DNA of 64,000 bases from an uncultured Lachnospiraceae bacterium (GCA_947565425.1 CANOFW010000005.1:62001-126000), one strand, 5' to 3'; shown: positions 43,073 to 52,894, numbered from the stretch's first letter. Numbers and translations: made by a program. The notes: generated by a model not told the origin, from the sequence alone.

Positions 43073-44479
43073 ATGGAAAGACAAAAAAACAGTTCACAAG
43101 TGGAAAATTTACAAATGGATCATACTATTCAAACCATTTTAAACGGCACGTTTCCGCTTCCGCCGCAGGTTGCAGATGCGCGGGAGGAAGCATTTGCCAA
43201 AGTGCGTGCCTTGGCGAAAGATAAGGCAAAAGATGGGAAACAGAATAATACCGCTATTGGCGGACAAGACACGGCTCATAAAAACTATAAGAAGATGAAA
43301 AAGATTCTTTTTCGCGGATTGGTCGGGACCGGGGTGGCAGCCGCAGCTTTCTCCTGTATTTATATAGTGAATCCGTCTGTTGTTGCACAGATGCCGCTGG
43401 TAAATCATGTATTTGAACAGATTGGTGAATCGCTAGATTTTGCAGGAGATTACGCAGCTTTGGCAGAGCAGGTGAAAGAAGCAGAGAAAGGTATAGAAAG
43501 CATCACGGTAGATGGGACAACGATGACGCTTTCGGAAACTTACTGTAATGAGACGGCTCTTTATCTGAGTCTTGTCATTCATTCCGAAGAGAAGTTCCCA
43601 GATACTTTTTATGATGAGAACGGAAAGCCGATGATTAATATGTACGGTCAGATAGATGTCGATTTTGATGAAGAAGGAGCGATTGACCTCGTATATGTCG
43701 GAGATTCTGAGATAGACGGCAAGATGATAGATGACAATACGTTTGCCGGGGTCATCCGTTTTGATCTCGGACAGCATTTTTCCAATAAGGGCGTAGAAAT
43801 ACCAGACAATTATCAGGTCAAATTATCGGTGCCTCAAATTGTGGGAACAAAGTTGCATGATACCCGTCCAGAAATGCCTGAGGAGCTGAGACAAAAATAT
43901 GAAATTGCTATGGAAGAAAACGGCCTCGGGCTGACGGATGAAGATTACGAGCGGTTTACACAGGAGCAAAAAGACATCGAGTATCAGCTTTTTAATGATA
44001 TGTGGAATGCCTATTATGAATTATATCCAGACAGACAGACATATCCGAATCAATATGATAACTGGTTTATGTACGGTCCCTGGGAGTTTACATTTGACGT
44101 AGCGAGGAACGATGAAGACGTCATCCATCAAGAGCTTAACGATATCAACGAGAACGGCTTGGGAATTATTTCTGTTACCAAAACGCCGATGGAAATTAGC
44201 GTGGAGATGGTAGAAAACCTTGATTGTTACGCGGCCATTCTTGATGCAGACGGAAACCTGATGGGGAGTGGTGTTCCTGGTTACGGTAATTCAGCGCCAA
44301 TCAGAGGTTACGATACGTCAAAGATTTATGTCTATGTTTGTGACTACGAAGAATATATGGATGAACTTGATGATGTCTGGTGGTCGGGCGGCTATGACGA
44401 GAGTGTGAGAGGGGAAGTCTTTAAGGAATTGCTGGACGAGCGCTCCCTGTATTGCAAAGAGATTATATTTGACGAGTAG
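43073..44479 (+). CDS. DUF4179 membrane protein, putative anti-sigma factor (second copy)
   Basis: A 468-residue protein with an N-terminal cytosolic part of about 78 residues, one membrane helix (about 79 to 99, LFRGLVGTGVAAAAFSCIYIV) and an acidic extracellular region. DUF4179 lies at about residues 100 to 200. The cytosolic part is longer than that of the first copy and probably holds the sigma-binding segment; the anti-sigma role is inferred from gene order. It follows the second sigma gene by 122 bases, with an AGGAGGAGG site 5 bases before its ATG. The outer part is tyrosine- and aspartate-rich and shows no domain I recognise. Confidence 0.75.
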   Translation: MERQKNSSQVENLQMDHTIQTILNGTFPLPPQVADAREEAFAKVRALAKDKAKDGKQNNTAIGGQDTAHKNYKKMKKILFRGLVGTGVAAAAFSCIYIVNPSVVAQMPLVNHVFEQIGESLDFAGDYAALAEQVKEAEKGIESITVDGTTMTLSETYCNETALYLSLVIHSEEKFPDTFYDENGKPMINMYGQIDVDFDEEGAIDLVYVGDSEIDGKMIDDNTFAGVIRFDLGQHFSNKGVEIPDNYQVKLSVPQIVGTKLHDTRPEMPEELRQKYEIAMEENGLGLTDEDYERFTQEQKDIEYQLFNDMWNAYYELYPDRQTYPNQYDNWFMYGPWEFTFDVARNDEDVIHQELNDINENGLGIISVTKTPMEISVEMVENLDCYAAILDADGNLMGSGVPGYGNSAPIRGYDTSKIYVYVCDYEEYMDELDDVWWSGGYDESVRGEVFKELLDERSLYCKEIIFDE

Positions 44480-44614
44480 AAGGACCGACGGCAAATCTAA
44501 ATCTGATAGTATTTGACAAATAATCGAAAAAGAACTAAAATTCTTATAAAGATGCAAAAGAGAGATTTGCTTGTAGAAGAATATATTGTATTAACTAAAA
44601 TGATTAATTTATTA

Positions 44615-44772
44615 CCGCGAGTAACGAGCTGAGTGGGGGCGTATTAATATATTTCCTCGTTTAAGAGGTCTTGCCCTCATTTAGCGATTGCCGCGAGGGT
44701 CAGATACTCTGTAATTATGCTATATATCAAAAGCTTCATGTTAGCTTGCTGTAGGGTATTTGACTGAACCCC
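44615..44772 (+). other. Structured noncoding element upstream of the chemoreceptor gene
   Basis: The 462 bases from 44480 to 44941 hold no gene but show strong folding. A long imperfect stem pairs 44616-44640 with 44673-44695, about 20 pairs including wobbles, and has an inner CCTC/GAGG hairpin. A second helix pairs GTCAGATAC (44699-44707) with GTATTTGAC (44756-44764). It is GC-rich against an AT-rich background. It could be a riboswitch, an sRNA or a remnant of a mobile element; I could not match it to a known class. Confidence 0.45.
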
Positions 44773-44941
44773 TTGTTTGCATGTTTATTCCATAAATTGT
44801 TTCAAGCAAGAAGTTATATGAATTAGAAATTGTGAGTGGTACGTTATTTGACCGACGGATGCTGAACCATCTTTCTTTTATAGCATTTTTCCCAAATGGA
44901 AGGTTGGGAGTTAAAATTTAGGAAAGAAAGAGGGAAACAGT

Positions 44942-46651
44942 ATGTTAAAAAAGTTGAACAACATGCAAATTAGGGAACGTTTAGTAAAGGCTTTTATTTT
45001 GATTGCCGGTTCTTTGGCGGTGATAGCGGCAGTGGGTTTGGTTACCATGATTGTCGTCTCAAATCTCTATGCAGATGCATTGACGAATTATGGTTTTGCC
45101 CAGGGGGATGCGGGGAAGGCAATGGCATCCTTTGCAGACTCCAGGTCGGCTTTGCGCGGGGTCATTGGATACGAAGAACAATCAGCGATTGACTCCATGA
45201 TGGAGGAACATGAGAAATGTAAAGAAAATTTTTCCAATGAATTTGCAGCTATGGAAAAGACCATGGTAACGGCGGCAAACAAAGAGATATATGCCCAGTT
45301 GCAGCAGGAGCTGGAGGAGTATTGGGCATTGGAACAGCAGATTTTAGAGTTGGGCGCTACCACAGACCAGGAACAGTGTATCGAGGCACAGAATCTTGCA
45401 ATGGGTGAATTGAGGCCGATGTACAGCAGTATTTATGAAAAGCTGTCAGAAATCATGGATATCAAAGTTTCCAAAGGAAATACGCTGTCGGCGCAGTTGT
45501 CGGTTACATGCGGGGTGCTCGCTGTTGTTATTGGTATTGTGATTGTCTGTGCTTTGTTTATAGCATTCCGCCTGGGAGTAGGAATAGCAAACAGTATTTC
45601 TGTTCCCCTAAATGAATTAAAGGAACGTTTGGCAACTTTTGCAAAGGGCGATTTGTCTTCTCCTTTCCCGGAAGTTAGTACGAAAGACGAAGTTGCGGAT
45701 ATGATAGAAGTGGCAAAGGAAATGGCAGAAACGCTTCAGTTCATCATAGATGATGAGAATAAGATTCTGGAGGCGATGGCAGAAGCCAATTATGCAGTTA
45801 CCTCTCAGGACAGCAGCAGATATGCGGGAGACTTTGAAGAATTACTGTTATCTATGAGGGATTTGAAGCGGCAAATGGTTACTACGATTAAATCTATTGA
45901 AGAAGCCTCCTCTCAGGTTTCTGCCGGTTCCATAAACTTATCGGAGGCAGCGCAGAGCCTTGCAGAAGGGGCAACAGATCAGGCTGGCGCCGTAGAGGAA
46001 ATGCAGGCCACAATTATGTCAATTACAGAAAATATTGAGACAGCGGCAGAGAATGCCAAAGATTCTTATCAGCAGGCGCAAAGATATTCTGATGAAGCCA
46101 GCCGGAGCCGTGTGGAAATGAATACTATGGCATTGGCGATGGAGCGCATTAGTGAAGCGTCTCAGAAAATTGAAAATATTATATCGGAAATTGAGGATAT
46201 TGCATCTCAGACCAACCTTTTATCTTTGAATGCTTCCATAGAGGCAGCAAGGGCAGGAGAGGCAGGACGTGGTTTTGCTGTTGTTGCAGACCAGATCAGG
46301 CAGCTTGCGGAACAGAGTTCTAAGGCGGCTGTTGAGACGAGAGAATTGATTGAAGGTACTATACAGGAGATTTCGGAAGGAAGTAAAGCGGCAGAGAGAG
46401 TGGCGGCTGTAATTGAAACGGTTGTAAGCGGAATTGGCGAAATTGCAGATTCTTCTAAGAGTGTCAGCAGCACTGCTGCTGATCAGGCAGTTGCCATGAA
46501 GCAAGCAGAGGAAGGTGTAGGTCAGATATCGGAAGTGGTACAATCTAATTCGGCAACGGCAGAGGAATCATCTGCAACCAGCCAGCAGTTATCGGCGCAG
46601 GCGCTCTGCCTAGATGAATTAATCGGGAAATTTATTTTGCCGACAGAGTAA
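44942..46651 (+). CDS. Methyl-accepting chemotaxis protein
   Basis: A 569-residue transmembrane chemoreceptor. A first membrane helix is at about residues 17 to 38, a four-helix-bundle ligand domain spans about 40 to 185, and the second helix is at about 186 to 210. A HAMP domain (about 211 to 265) and a long cytoplasmic coiled coil follow. The signalling tip, including [20 protein letters not shown] and [18 protein letters not shown] near residues 418 to 460, is well conserved and contacts CheA and CheW. The ligand domain has few hydrophobic patches and its ligand is unknown. A ribosome site, AGGAAAG, precedes the start. No che genes are nearby, so it is a stand-alone receptor gene. Confidence 0.93.
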   Translation: MLKKLNNMQIRERLVKAFILIAGSLAVIAAVGLVTMIVVSNLYADALTNYGFAQGDAGKAMASFADSRSALRGVIGYEEQSAIDSMMEEHEKCKENFSNEFAAMEKTMVTAANKEIYAQLQQELEEYWALEQQILELGATTDQEQCIEAQNLAMGELRPMYSSIYEKLSEIMDIKVSKGNTLSAQLSVTCGVLAVVIGIVIVCALFIAFRLGVGIANSISVPLNELKERLATFAKGDLSSPFPEVSTKDEVADMIEVAKEMAETLQFIIDDENKILEAMAEANYAVTSQDSSRYAGDFEELLLSMRDLKRQMVTTIKSIEEASSQVSAGSINLSEAAQSLAEGATDQAGAVEEMQATIMSITENIETAAENAKDSYQQAQRYSDEASRSRVEMNTMALAMERISEASQKIENIISEIEDIASQTNLLSLNASIEAARAGEAGRGFAVVADQIRQLAEQSSKAAVETRELIEGTIQEISEGSKAAERVAAVIETVVSGIGEIADSSKSVSSTAADQAVAMKQAEEGVGQISEVVQSNSATAEESSATSQQLSAQALCLDELIGKFILPTE

Positions 46652-46669
46652 ATAACAATTTAATTTTTA

Positions 46670-46722
46670 TTCTAATACAAAATCTCCTGCATATACTGGT
46701 AACAGTAGAACAGGAGGTTTTT
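46670..46722 (+). promoter_or_regulatory. Terminator hairpin containing a sigma-E promoter and the spoIVA ribosome site
   Basis: Arms AAATCTCCTG (46680-46689) and CAGGAGGTTT (46711-46720) form a hairpin with an inner TACTG/CAGTA stem, ending in a T-run after the chemoreceptor gene. The 3' arm contains AGGAGG, the spoIVA ribosome site. A sigma-E-like promoter is embedded: TTCTAAT (46670-46676), 13 bases, and CATATACT (46690-46697), so its transcript would start near 46705, after the 5' arm. The promoter assignment is inference. Confidence 0.5.
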
Positions 46723-46724
46723 GT

Positions 46725-48212
46725 ATGGAAAATGTGAGTACCGGTACATATAATATTTATAAAGATATCAGTGCGAGGACGAACGGAGATATCTATATCG
46801 GAGTTGTCGGGCCGGTGAGAACCGGAAAATCGACGTTTATCAAACGTTTCATGGACGTGATGGTGCTGCCAGAGATGGAGGACGCCCACAGCAGGGAGCG
46901 CGCCACAGATGAATTGCCTCAGTCGGCGCAGGGGAAGACAATCATGACAACCGAGCCCAAATTTGTCCCCAAAGAAGCGGCAAAAATCCGTTTGGGCGAT
47001 GATTTAGAGGTCAGCGTGCGTCTTATTGACTGTGTGGGCTTCATGGTAGAGGGCGCAAGCGGACATATGGAAGAGGGCACAGAGCGGATGGTGAAGACGC
47101 CCTGGTTTGATTATGAGATTCCCTTTACGCAGGCAGCGGAAATTGGCACGCAGAAGGTAATCCGCGAGCATTCCAATATCGGAATTGTCATTACTACGGA
47201 CGGCTCTATCACGGAACTGCCTCGGGAGGGCTATGTAGCAGCGGAAGAAAAAACCGTCAACTCTTTACAGAAAATCGGCAAACCTTTTATCATTCTTTTG
47301 AATACCCAGAAGCCTTATGGCGCGGAGAGCCAGAAGCTTGCCGAGGAGTTGTCTGCGAAGTATGGTGTGACTGTGCTGCCGGTAAACTGTGAACAGCTCA
47401 GAAAAGACGATATTTACCATATCCTGGAGAGTATTCTCTATGAATTCCCCATTGAGCGGGTAGACTTCTTCTTGCCCAAATGGGTGGAAATGTTGGAGAA
47501 TTCCCATAAAATTAAAGAGAATGTCATTCAAAATGCCATGCAGATTCTCAAAAGATTTACATTTGCCAAGGATATCCGTGGGACGGAGCTTGTGCCGGAG
47601 GGCGAATATATTCGCCGTATGAAGTTGGATAAAGTGGAACTTTCCCGTGGCTGTGTGCAGATTATCTTCGATATTGATGAGAAATATTATTATGAAAATA
47701 TGAGTGAGCTGACCGGCGTGCCGATTCAGGGAGAGTACCAGTTGATTTCTATGATTAAAGAATTGTCCGCGATGAAGAAAGAATACGACAAGGTGGGCAG
47801 CGCCATGGAAGCAGTGAAGCAAAAAGGCTACGGTGTGGTAACGCCACAGCTTACGGACATTGAGATTGAAGAACCCGTACTTATCCGCCATGGCAATAAG
47901 TTTGGTGTAAAGATTAAAGCGCAGTCGCCTTCTATACATATGATCCGGGCAAACGTGGAGACAGAGATTGCACCCATTATCGGCAGCGAGGAGCAGGCGC
48001 AGGATTTGATTGGCTACATTAAGACTTCCAGAGATCAGGAGGAGGGGATCTGGCAGACGAACATTTTTGGCAAATCTATTGGAGAATTGGTGGAAGACGG
48101 CATCCGCAGCAAGATTACCATGATGGATGATGAGAGCCAGGTGAAGCTGCAAGATACGATGCAGAAAATTGTCAACGACAGCAATGGCGGGCTGGTGTGT
48201 ATTATTATTTAG
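46725..48212 (+). CDS. spoIVA: Stage IV sporulation protein A, SpoIVA
   Basis: A 495-residue ATPase that polymerises on the outer forespore membrane and forms the base layer of the spore coat in the mother cell. The Walker A motif GPVRTGKST is at residues 29-37, the region of Walker B shows RLIDCVGFMVEG, and the C-terminus ends in the hydrophobic GGLVCIII that helps attach the protein to the forespore through SpoVM in Bacillus. The length equals B. subtilis SpoIVA (492). The start follows AGGAGG and a likely sigma-E promoter. It is a single-gene unit between two terminators. Confidence 0.97.
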   Translation: MENVSTGTYNIYKDISARTNGDIYIGVVGPVRTGKSTFIKRFMDVMVLPEMEDAHSRERATDELPQSAQGKTIMTTEPKFVPKEAAKIRLGDDLEVSVRLIDCVGFMVEGASGHMEEGTERMVKTPWFDYEIPFTQAAEIGTQKVIREHSNIGIVITTDGSITELPREGYVAAEEKTVNSLQKIGKPFIILLNTQKPYGAESQKLAEELSAKYGVTVLPVNCEQLRKDDIYHILESILYEFPIERVDFFLPKWVEMLENSHKIKENVIQNAMQILKRFTFAKDIRGTELVPEGEYIRRMKLDKVELSRGCVQIIFDIDEKYYYENMSELTGVPIQGEYQLISMIKELSAMKKEYDKVGSAMEAVKQKGYGVVTPQLTDIEIEEPVLIRHGNKFGVKIKAQSPSIHMIRANVETEIAPIIGSEEQAQDLIGYIKTSRDQEEGIWQTNIFGKSIGELVEDGIRSKITMMDDESQVKLQDTMQKIVNDSNGGLVCIII

Positions 48213-48235
48213 CATTAGAAAAAAGAATGAGCATA

Positions 48236-48282
48236 AGACAGAGAAACGACTGGTTTTCCAGAGTGTTGCTCTGTCTTTTTTG
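48236..48282 (+). terminator. Rho-independent terminator after spoIVA
   Basis: AAGACAGAG and CTCTGTCTT pair around an inner CTGG/CCAG hairpin and end in TTTTTT. Confidence 0.8.
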
Positions 48283-48458
48283 TGGGAATTGAAAAAAACA
48301 ATGGGGCTGTCGCACTAACATAAATTACAAGCTATGATTCGTTCAAAATTTTGGACATATTGACGCTCTTTTCCATTTGAATTATAATTTAAAGAACAGG
48401 AAGGCTTTATGAAATGCTCGGAAGCGTTTTTTCGTTCCACAAGGAGGAGGAAATAGAA

Positions 48459-51245
48459 ATGGAAAAGATCAGAGAAGCAAGCGTATGGAAAAAGGGAACG
48501 GTTCTATTTGTATTTTTTATGTTTTTGGCTTTGGTTCCCCTATGCGCGCAAGCGAAAGAAACAGATCGTCCTGTGACAATCTATGGATTAGGAAGTTCCG
48601 CTCAGGAGAAAATAAGCATACCGGCGGATCTTCCCCAGAGTTATCAGATTCCGGCAGGTGGGGGAAAGGCAACCTACCGTATCATCAGCGGGGAATCGGC
48701 GAAGGTTTCGGCGTCTGGGCTTGTTACGCCCCGATACACCTATTGGAAGAGATATCCGGGTTATAGTATGTCCGTACCCGAAGGGGAAGCGTATGATTAC
48801 TACACGATGGAAAGCGGTGATACGAGCATTGAGGTTCGGACGGCGGGCAGTACATCCACCGTTACCGTAAAGGTGGAAGATTATACAGTTACTTATGGCG
48901 ATGCGGTCATGGATGCATATATCAGGGAAAACATTACACAAACCATGACAGATAGAGAAATACTGGAGGCAGTCGCCAGGTTCCCGGCAAGCTATGAGTA
49001 TTCGGCTTCTTATTCCGGCGTTTATTCCATGATTATTTATGGCGGTGGGGATTGCTGGGCAAGTACCAGTGCAATCACGACATTGTGTGAAAAGATGGGA
49101 ATTAAGGCTTGGGCGAGAAATGGCAATAAAGATTTAGGAGCAGGCAGTGGGCACATGAATGCCATGGTGGAGCTGAATGGCGTGTATTATGAGCTGGAAG
49201 CCGGTTATTCCATGAATAAAGTGGATGGTTATCGTCCCTATGACGTCAAAGAGCGGGATTCCCTGTTCAGTTATTATATTTCATCCGGCAGCCTTGTAGT
49301 CTACCAGTATGATGGGCAGGAAACTTCCGGTGTGCTACAGGTGCCACAGGAAATAGGCGGGAGAAAAGTAGAAAAGATTGCTAAAAGTGCGTTCGGGGGA
49401 AAGACGTTTTCGGAGATTGAGCTTCCTGACACATTGACAGAAATTGGCGACTTTGCGTTTATCAACTGCGGCGAACTGACGCGTATCTCCATACCGGCTT
49501 CCGTCACCCAAATTGGCAAGTCTGTTTTTGCAAATTGTGACAAACTGACGGACATATCGGTGACAGAGGGAAACGCGGCTTATAAAGAAGAAGGTCAGGT
49601 GATTTACAGCAAGGACGGGAGGATGCTGATTACCTGCCCGGTAGCCGGCAGCGTAACAATTCCTTCTACGGTGATAGAAATTGCAGATTATGCGTTTTAT
49701 TATAATGATAATCTAAAACAGATTATGATTCCGCAGTCGGTTGCTGAAATAGGAGAAGGCGCTTTTGGAAACTGTGGACAATTATCAAAGGTGTCCGTGG
49801 AAGGCGAGGGGCTTCAAAGAATTGGCACACATTGTTTTCGCTCTAACGATAAACTTTCTGTATTCACAATTCCGGCTTCCGTAAAATCCGTAGGAGCATT
49901 TGCATTTGCTTATTGTAATCATTTGAAACATATTTATTTCTTGGGGGATGCGCCGGAAATTGGCAGTACCATTGAGGGAACTTTTTATGACAATGTATTT
50001 GAGGATTGCAATTTATATGCTTATTACACGGAACATAACGCTACCTGGACGCAGCAGGCGTTGGAGGATTACGGCGGAACTATAACCTGGCAGCCGTGGG
50101 CAGGAGCAAAAGGAATCTCCATAGAGAGTGCGGTCGTTACTTTGGAGCGAAACAGTTTTGCTTACACCGGAGATTATATTACGCCAAAAGTGAGCGTTCG
50201 GATAAATGGCGCTAATCTGAAAGAAAATAAAGATTACGTGGTTGTTTATACAGATAATGAAGAAGCGGGCGCCGCCAGGGTAACCGTGTTGGGGATTGGT
50301 TCTTATTTTGGAGAAATTTCTAAAACGTTTACGATTGGCAGAGCGAAGCAGGAAGTCAGGGCATATGTACTGGAACCTGAAATTTGCGTAAAGAATACAA
50401 CAGAAATCTATCGCGTTACTGTCAATGGGGAATATACCCGTCTGTCCAACTGTACATTGACATCAAGCAATCCTGCTGTGGCGACGGTTGACAGCAAAGG
50501 CGTAATCAGAGGTATAGCTGCGGGGACGGCGAAGATTACCGTCCATGTAAAGGGGACGGAGAACTATCTCGATGGAAGCGCAGTCATCACGATTACCGTC
50601 AAACGCGCTTCTGCGCAAGAGGGGAATGGAGACGATAGCCCGGAAAACAACAAACCAACGAATGGCAAAAAGAAAAAGTATTTTGACAAGAAAACCGGAT
50701 TGACAATTGTGCTGGGCGCAAACGGCAAAAAGGAGGCTGCACTAACAGCAGTTGATAAAAAACATGCCAAGGGAACGTTAAAGATTCCCAATGTTATAAA
50801 AGTAAATGGAAAGTCATATAAAATAACATCCATCAGTAAGAATGCGTTTAAAAATCACAAACAGTTAAAGAAAGTTACACTTGGGAAGTATATCAAGACG
50901 ATCGGTGAAGGCGCGTTCAGCGGTTGCAGCAAATTGCAGGCAGTGACGGTCGGTGGAAATGTCACTGTGATTGGAGATAAAGCATTTTATAAATGCAGCG
51001 GGCTTCTCAAAATAACGATTCCGGCGAAGGTCAAAAAAATAGGGAAGAGCGCTTTTTATGGATGTAAAAAGTTGAAAAGTATTACCATCAAGTCGAAGAT
51101 GCTTACGGATAAAAATGTGGGCGGTAAAGCGTTTAAAGGTATTCCGGCGAAGGCGGCAGTCAAAGTGCCAAAGAGCAAATTATCTGCATATAAGAAGATG
51201 CTGAGAGTAAAAGGAATAGGCGTGAAAGTCAAGGTGAAGGGGTAA
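48459..51245 (+). CDS. Secreted transglutaminase-like protein with BspA leucine-rich repeats
   Basis: A 928-residue exported protein. The start at 48459 is set by AAGGAGGAGG and gives a signal peptide ending near CAQAKE; a longer frame to 48414 lacks a site. A transglutaminase-like fold is at about residues 160 to 270, with a catalytic cysteine C199 in GGDCWAST and histidine H232 in SGHMNAMVEL; glutamates at 245 and 247 are in the place of the third residue. From about 285 to 540 come BspA-type leucine-rich repeats of the TLTEIGDFAFINC form, then Ig-like modules (about 550 to 725) and a C-terminal LRR module with a lysine-rich end. No sortase motif is present. A crosslinking or peptidase role is possible; the substrate is not known. 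Confidence 0.75.
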   Translation: MEKIREASVWKKGTVLFVFFMFLALVPLCAQAKETDRPVTIYGLGSSAQEKISIPADLPQSYQIPAGGGKATYRIISGESAKVSASGLVTPRYTYWKRYPGYSMSVPEGEAYDYYTMESGDTSIEVRTAGSTSTVTVKVEDYTVTYGDAVMDAYIRENITQTMTDREILEAVARFPASYEYSASYSGVYSMIIYGGGDCWASTSAITTLCEKMGIKAWARNGNKDLGAGSGHMNAMVELNGVYYELEAGYSMNKVDGYRPYDVKERDSLFSYYISSGSLVVYQYDGQETSGVLQVPQEIGGRKVEKIAKSAFGGKTFSEIELPDTLTEIGDFAFINCGELTRISIPASVTQIGKSVFANCDKLTDISVTEGNAAYKEEGQVIYSKDGRMLITCPVAGSVTIPSTVIEIADYAFYYNDNLKQIMIPQSVAEIGEGAFGNCGQLSKVSVEGEGLQRIGTHCFRSNDKLSVFTIPASVKSVGAFAFAYCNHLKHIYFLGDAPEIGSTIEGTFYDNVFEDCNLYAYYTEHNATWTQQALEDYGGTITWQPWAGAKGISIESAVVTLERNSFAYTGDYITPKVSVRINGANLKENKDYVVVYTDNEEAGAARVTVLGIGSYFGEISKTFTIGRAKQEVRAYVLEPEICVKNTTEIYRVTVNGEYTRLSNCTLTSSNPAVATVDSKGVIRGIAAGTAKITVHVKGTENYLDGSAVITITVKRASAQEGNGDDSPENNKPTNGKKKKYFDKKTGLTIVLGANGKKEAALTAVDKKHAKGTLKIPNVIKVNGKSYKITSISKNAFKNHKQLKKVTLGKYIKTIGEGAFSGCSKLQAVTVGGNVTVIGDKAFYKCSGLLKITIPAKVKKIGKSAFYGCKKLKSITIKSKMLTDKNVGGKAFKGIPAKAAVKVPKSKLSAYKKMLRVKGIGVKVKVKG

Positions 51246-51312
51246 ACTTTTGTTGACTTTTCGGGAGTCGGAAATTACAATAAAAACAGGAACTATTGGT
51301 GAAAGGACAATC

Positions 51313-52068
51313 ATGAAAATTACTTATATTCATCACAGTACATTCTGTGTGGAAGTAGCAGGGAAGGTGCTGGTGTTTGATTATTATAATGGCAAAGGTC
51401 TGCCGTCTTGTGAGTACCATGGCAAATTGCCAGATTATCCCAAAGAGACGCAGATTTATGTATTTGCCAGTCACAGTCACAGAGATCATTTTGATACGGA
51501 AGTCCTTGCATGGAGCAAGCGCTATCCATTGATTCAATATATTTTCGCGAAGGAGGTGAAAAAAAAGCTTGGCAATTCCATGTTGAAACGTTTAGGGTTT
51601 GGCGAAGAAATTAAGGAAAAGATTACTTACGTTAAGCCAAGAGAGAAACATGAGATTGGAGGATTGACGGTTGAGACTTTGCTATCTACCGATAGCGGCG
51701 TTGCCTTTTTCGTGACAGTCGGCGGCAAGATGATTTATCATGCCGGGGATTTGAACTGGTGGCGATGGGAAGGAGAGACCGAGGCGTTTAATCTCTACCA
51801 AGAGGCAACTTATAAGCATCAGATTGACCTGCTTGCGGGTAGGAATTTGGATATTTCCTTTGTGGTGGTAGATCCCAGGCAGGAGCAGGACAAATTTCTG
51901 GGAATGGATTATTTTATGCAGCAGGTTAGCAGTGGATATGTCATTCCCATGCATCTGTGGAAGCGCTATGATTTGGTGAGGGGATACCAAAGCAGGGCGA
52001 ATAATGAGCAGATGAGCAGGCGCATTATTTTATTTGACAGAGAAAACCAATCGTATGAATTGGAGTGA
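51313..52068 (+). CDS. MBL-fold metal-dependent hydrolase
   Basis: A 251-residue cytosolic protein of the metallo-beta-lactamase fold (UlaG/YtnP-like branch). The metal site HSHRDHFD is at residues 54-61, with later ligands in YHAGDLNWWR and MHLW. Related proteins hydrolyse lactones, phosphodiesters or other esters, but the substrate cannot be deduced. The start at 51313 is preferred to 51250 because GAAAGGA lies just upstream and residue 1 then begins the KITYIHHSTF strand typical of the family. It overlaps the upstream frame of the next gene but not its real start. Confidence 0.85.
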   Translation: MKITYIHHSTFCVEVAGKVLVFDYYNGKGLPSCEYHGKLPDYPKETQIYVFASHSHRDHFDTEVLAWSKRYPLIQYIFAKEVKKKLGNSMLKRLGFGEEIKEKITYVKPREKHEIGGLTVETLLSTDSGVAFFVTVGGKMIYHAGDLNWWRWEGETEAFNLYQEATYKHQIDLLAGRNLDISFVVVDPRQEQDKFLGMDYFMQQVSSGYVIPMHLWKRYDLVRGYQSRANNEQMSRRIILFDRENQSYELE

Positions 52069-52108
52069 ACAAAATGAAAAGGGTCTTGAAGGAGAGAGGT
52101 ATGAGTTT

Positions 52109-52894
52109 ATGAAAAAATATTTAAAGTATATCGTTGTTATGGCTATCGTCATCCTATGTATGGGAGGTATGAAAGCGCAAGCGAAGTCACTAGAGCTATC
52201 GGCGCCTGCGAAGACAATGTATGTGAAGCAGAAAATGCAGATAAAGGTGACGCCTTCATCTATGAAAAAGAAAGTGAGGTGGAAATCTTCTAACAGCAAA
52301 ATAGCGTCCGTCAATGCAAATGGAAAAGTAACTGCCAGGAAAGCAGGCAAGGTCAAAATATATGCGATATCTTCTAAGAATAATAAGAAAAAAGCGGTTT
52401 ATCAGCTTACAGTCAAAAATTTTAAGGCAAAAACATTGTCTGCAAATTGTTGGGTGATACGGGACGGCTCAAGTCCGCTTCCTTCCATCGGTAAGAAGTA
52501 TAAGGTATTTCATTCCCAACAGGAAGTAAGCGAGTTCTTGAAAGAAGATAAGGAAAACGGCGGATATGTTTCTTATCATCTGGAAAAAAAGCTCAAGAGT
52601 TACAAAAAAAGTTTTTTCAAAAAGAAATGTTTGTGCGTCATCTATATATCGACGGAAGGCAGCGGCAGTACGCCGGTAATTGTGGATAGTATTCAGCTCG
52701 TACAGAAACATAATGGCAGAGTGAACGCAAAACTGCGTGCCGGAATCGGTGTTCAGGGGGATGACGAGGTATGGACATGCGATATGGCTACCTTTTATGC
52801 AGTGGCAGAGTTTCATAAAAAGGATGCCCAGATGATACAGGGGTATACGGTGGAAAAGTTTGAAATGGTGAAGCTGCCGACGATCTATGACTAG
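52109..52894 (+). CDS. Secreted Ig-like (Big_2) protein of unknown function
   Basis: A 261-residue exported protein. A signal peptide (MKKYLKYIVVMAIVILCMGGM to AQAKS) is followed by a Big_2 Ig-like domain at about residues 30 to 105, with VRWKSSNSKIASVNANGKVTA. The remaining part (about 115 to 261) is beta-rich, has two cysteines and resembles no domain I know. The start at 52109 follows GGAGAGAGG; the frame continues upstream to 52034 inside the previous gene but without a signal peptide start. The surface role is inferred from the domain. Confidence 0.75.
   Translation: MKKYLKYIVVMAIVILCMGGMKAQAKSLELSAPAKTMYVKQKMQIKVTPSSMKKKVRWKSSNSKIASVNANGKVTARKAGKVKIYAISSKNNKKKAVYQLTVKNFKAKTLSANCWVIRDGSSPLPSIGKKYKVFHSQQEVSEFLKEDKENGGYVSYHLEKKLKSYKKSFFKKKCLCVIYISTEGSGSTPVIVDSIQLVQKHNGRVNAKLRAGIGVQGDDEVWTCDMATFYAVAEFHKKDAQMIQGYTVEKFEMVKLPTIYD

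Noticed and set aside
44480-44941. Cyclic di-GMP riboswitch before the chemoreceptor gene
   Set aside because: The gap is strongly folded, but I could not find the conserved GEMM core elements, so I list it only as a structured element.
47265-48215. Minus-strand open frame of 316 residues opposite spoIVA
   Set aside because: It lies wholly inside spoIVA, has no ribosome site, and its protein is a low-similarity His/Leu-rich antisense product of the biased codon use.
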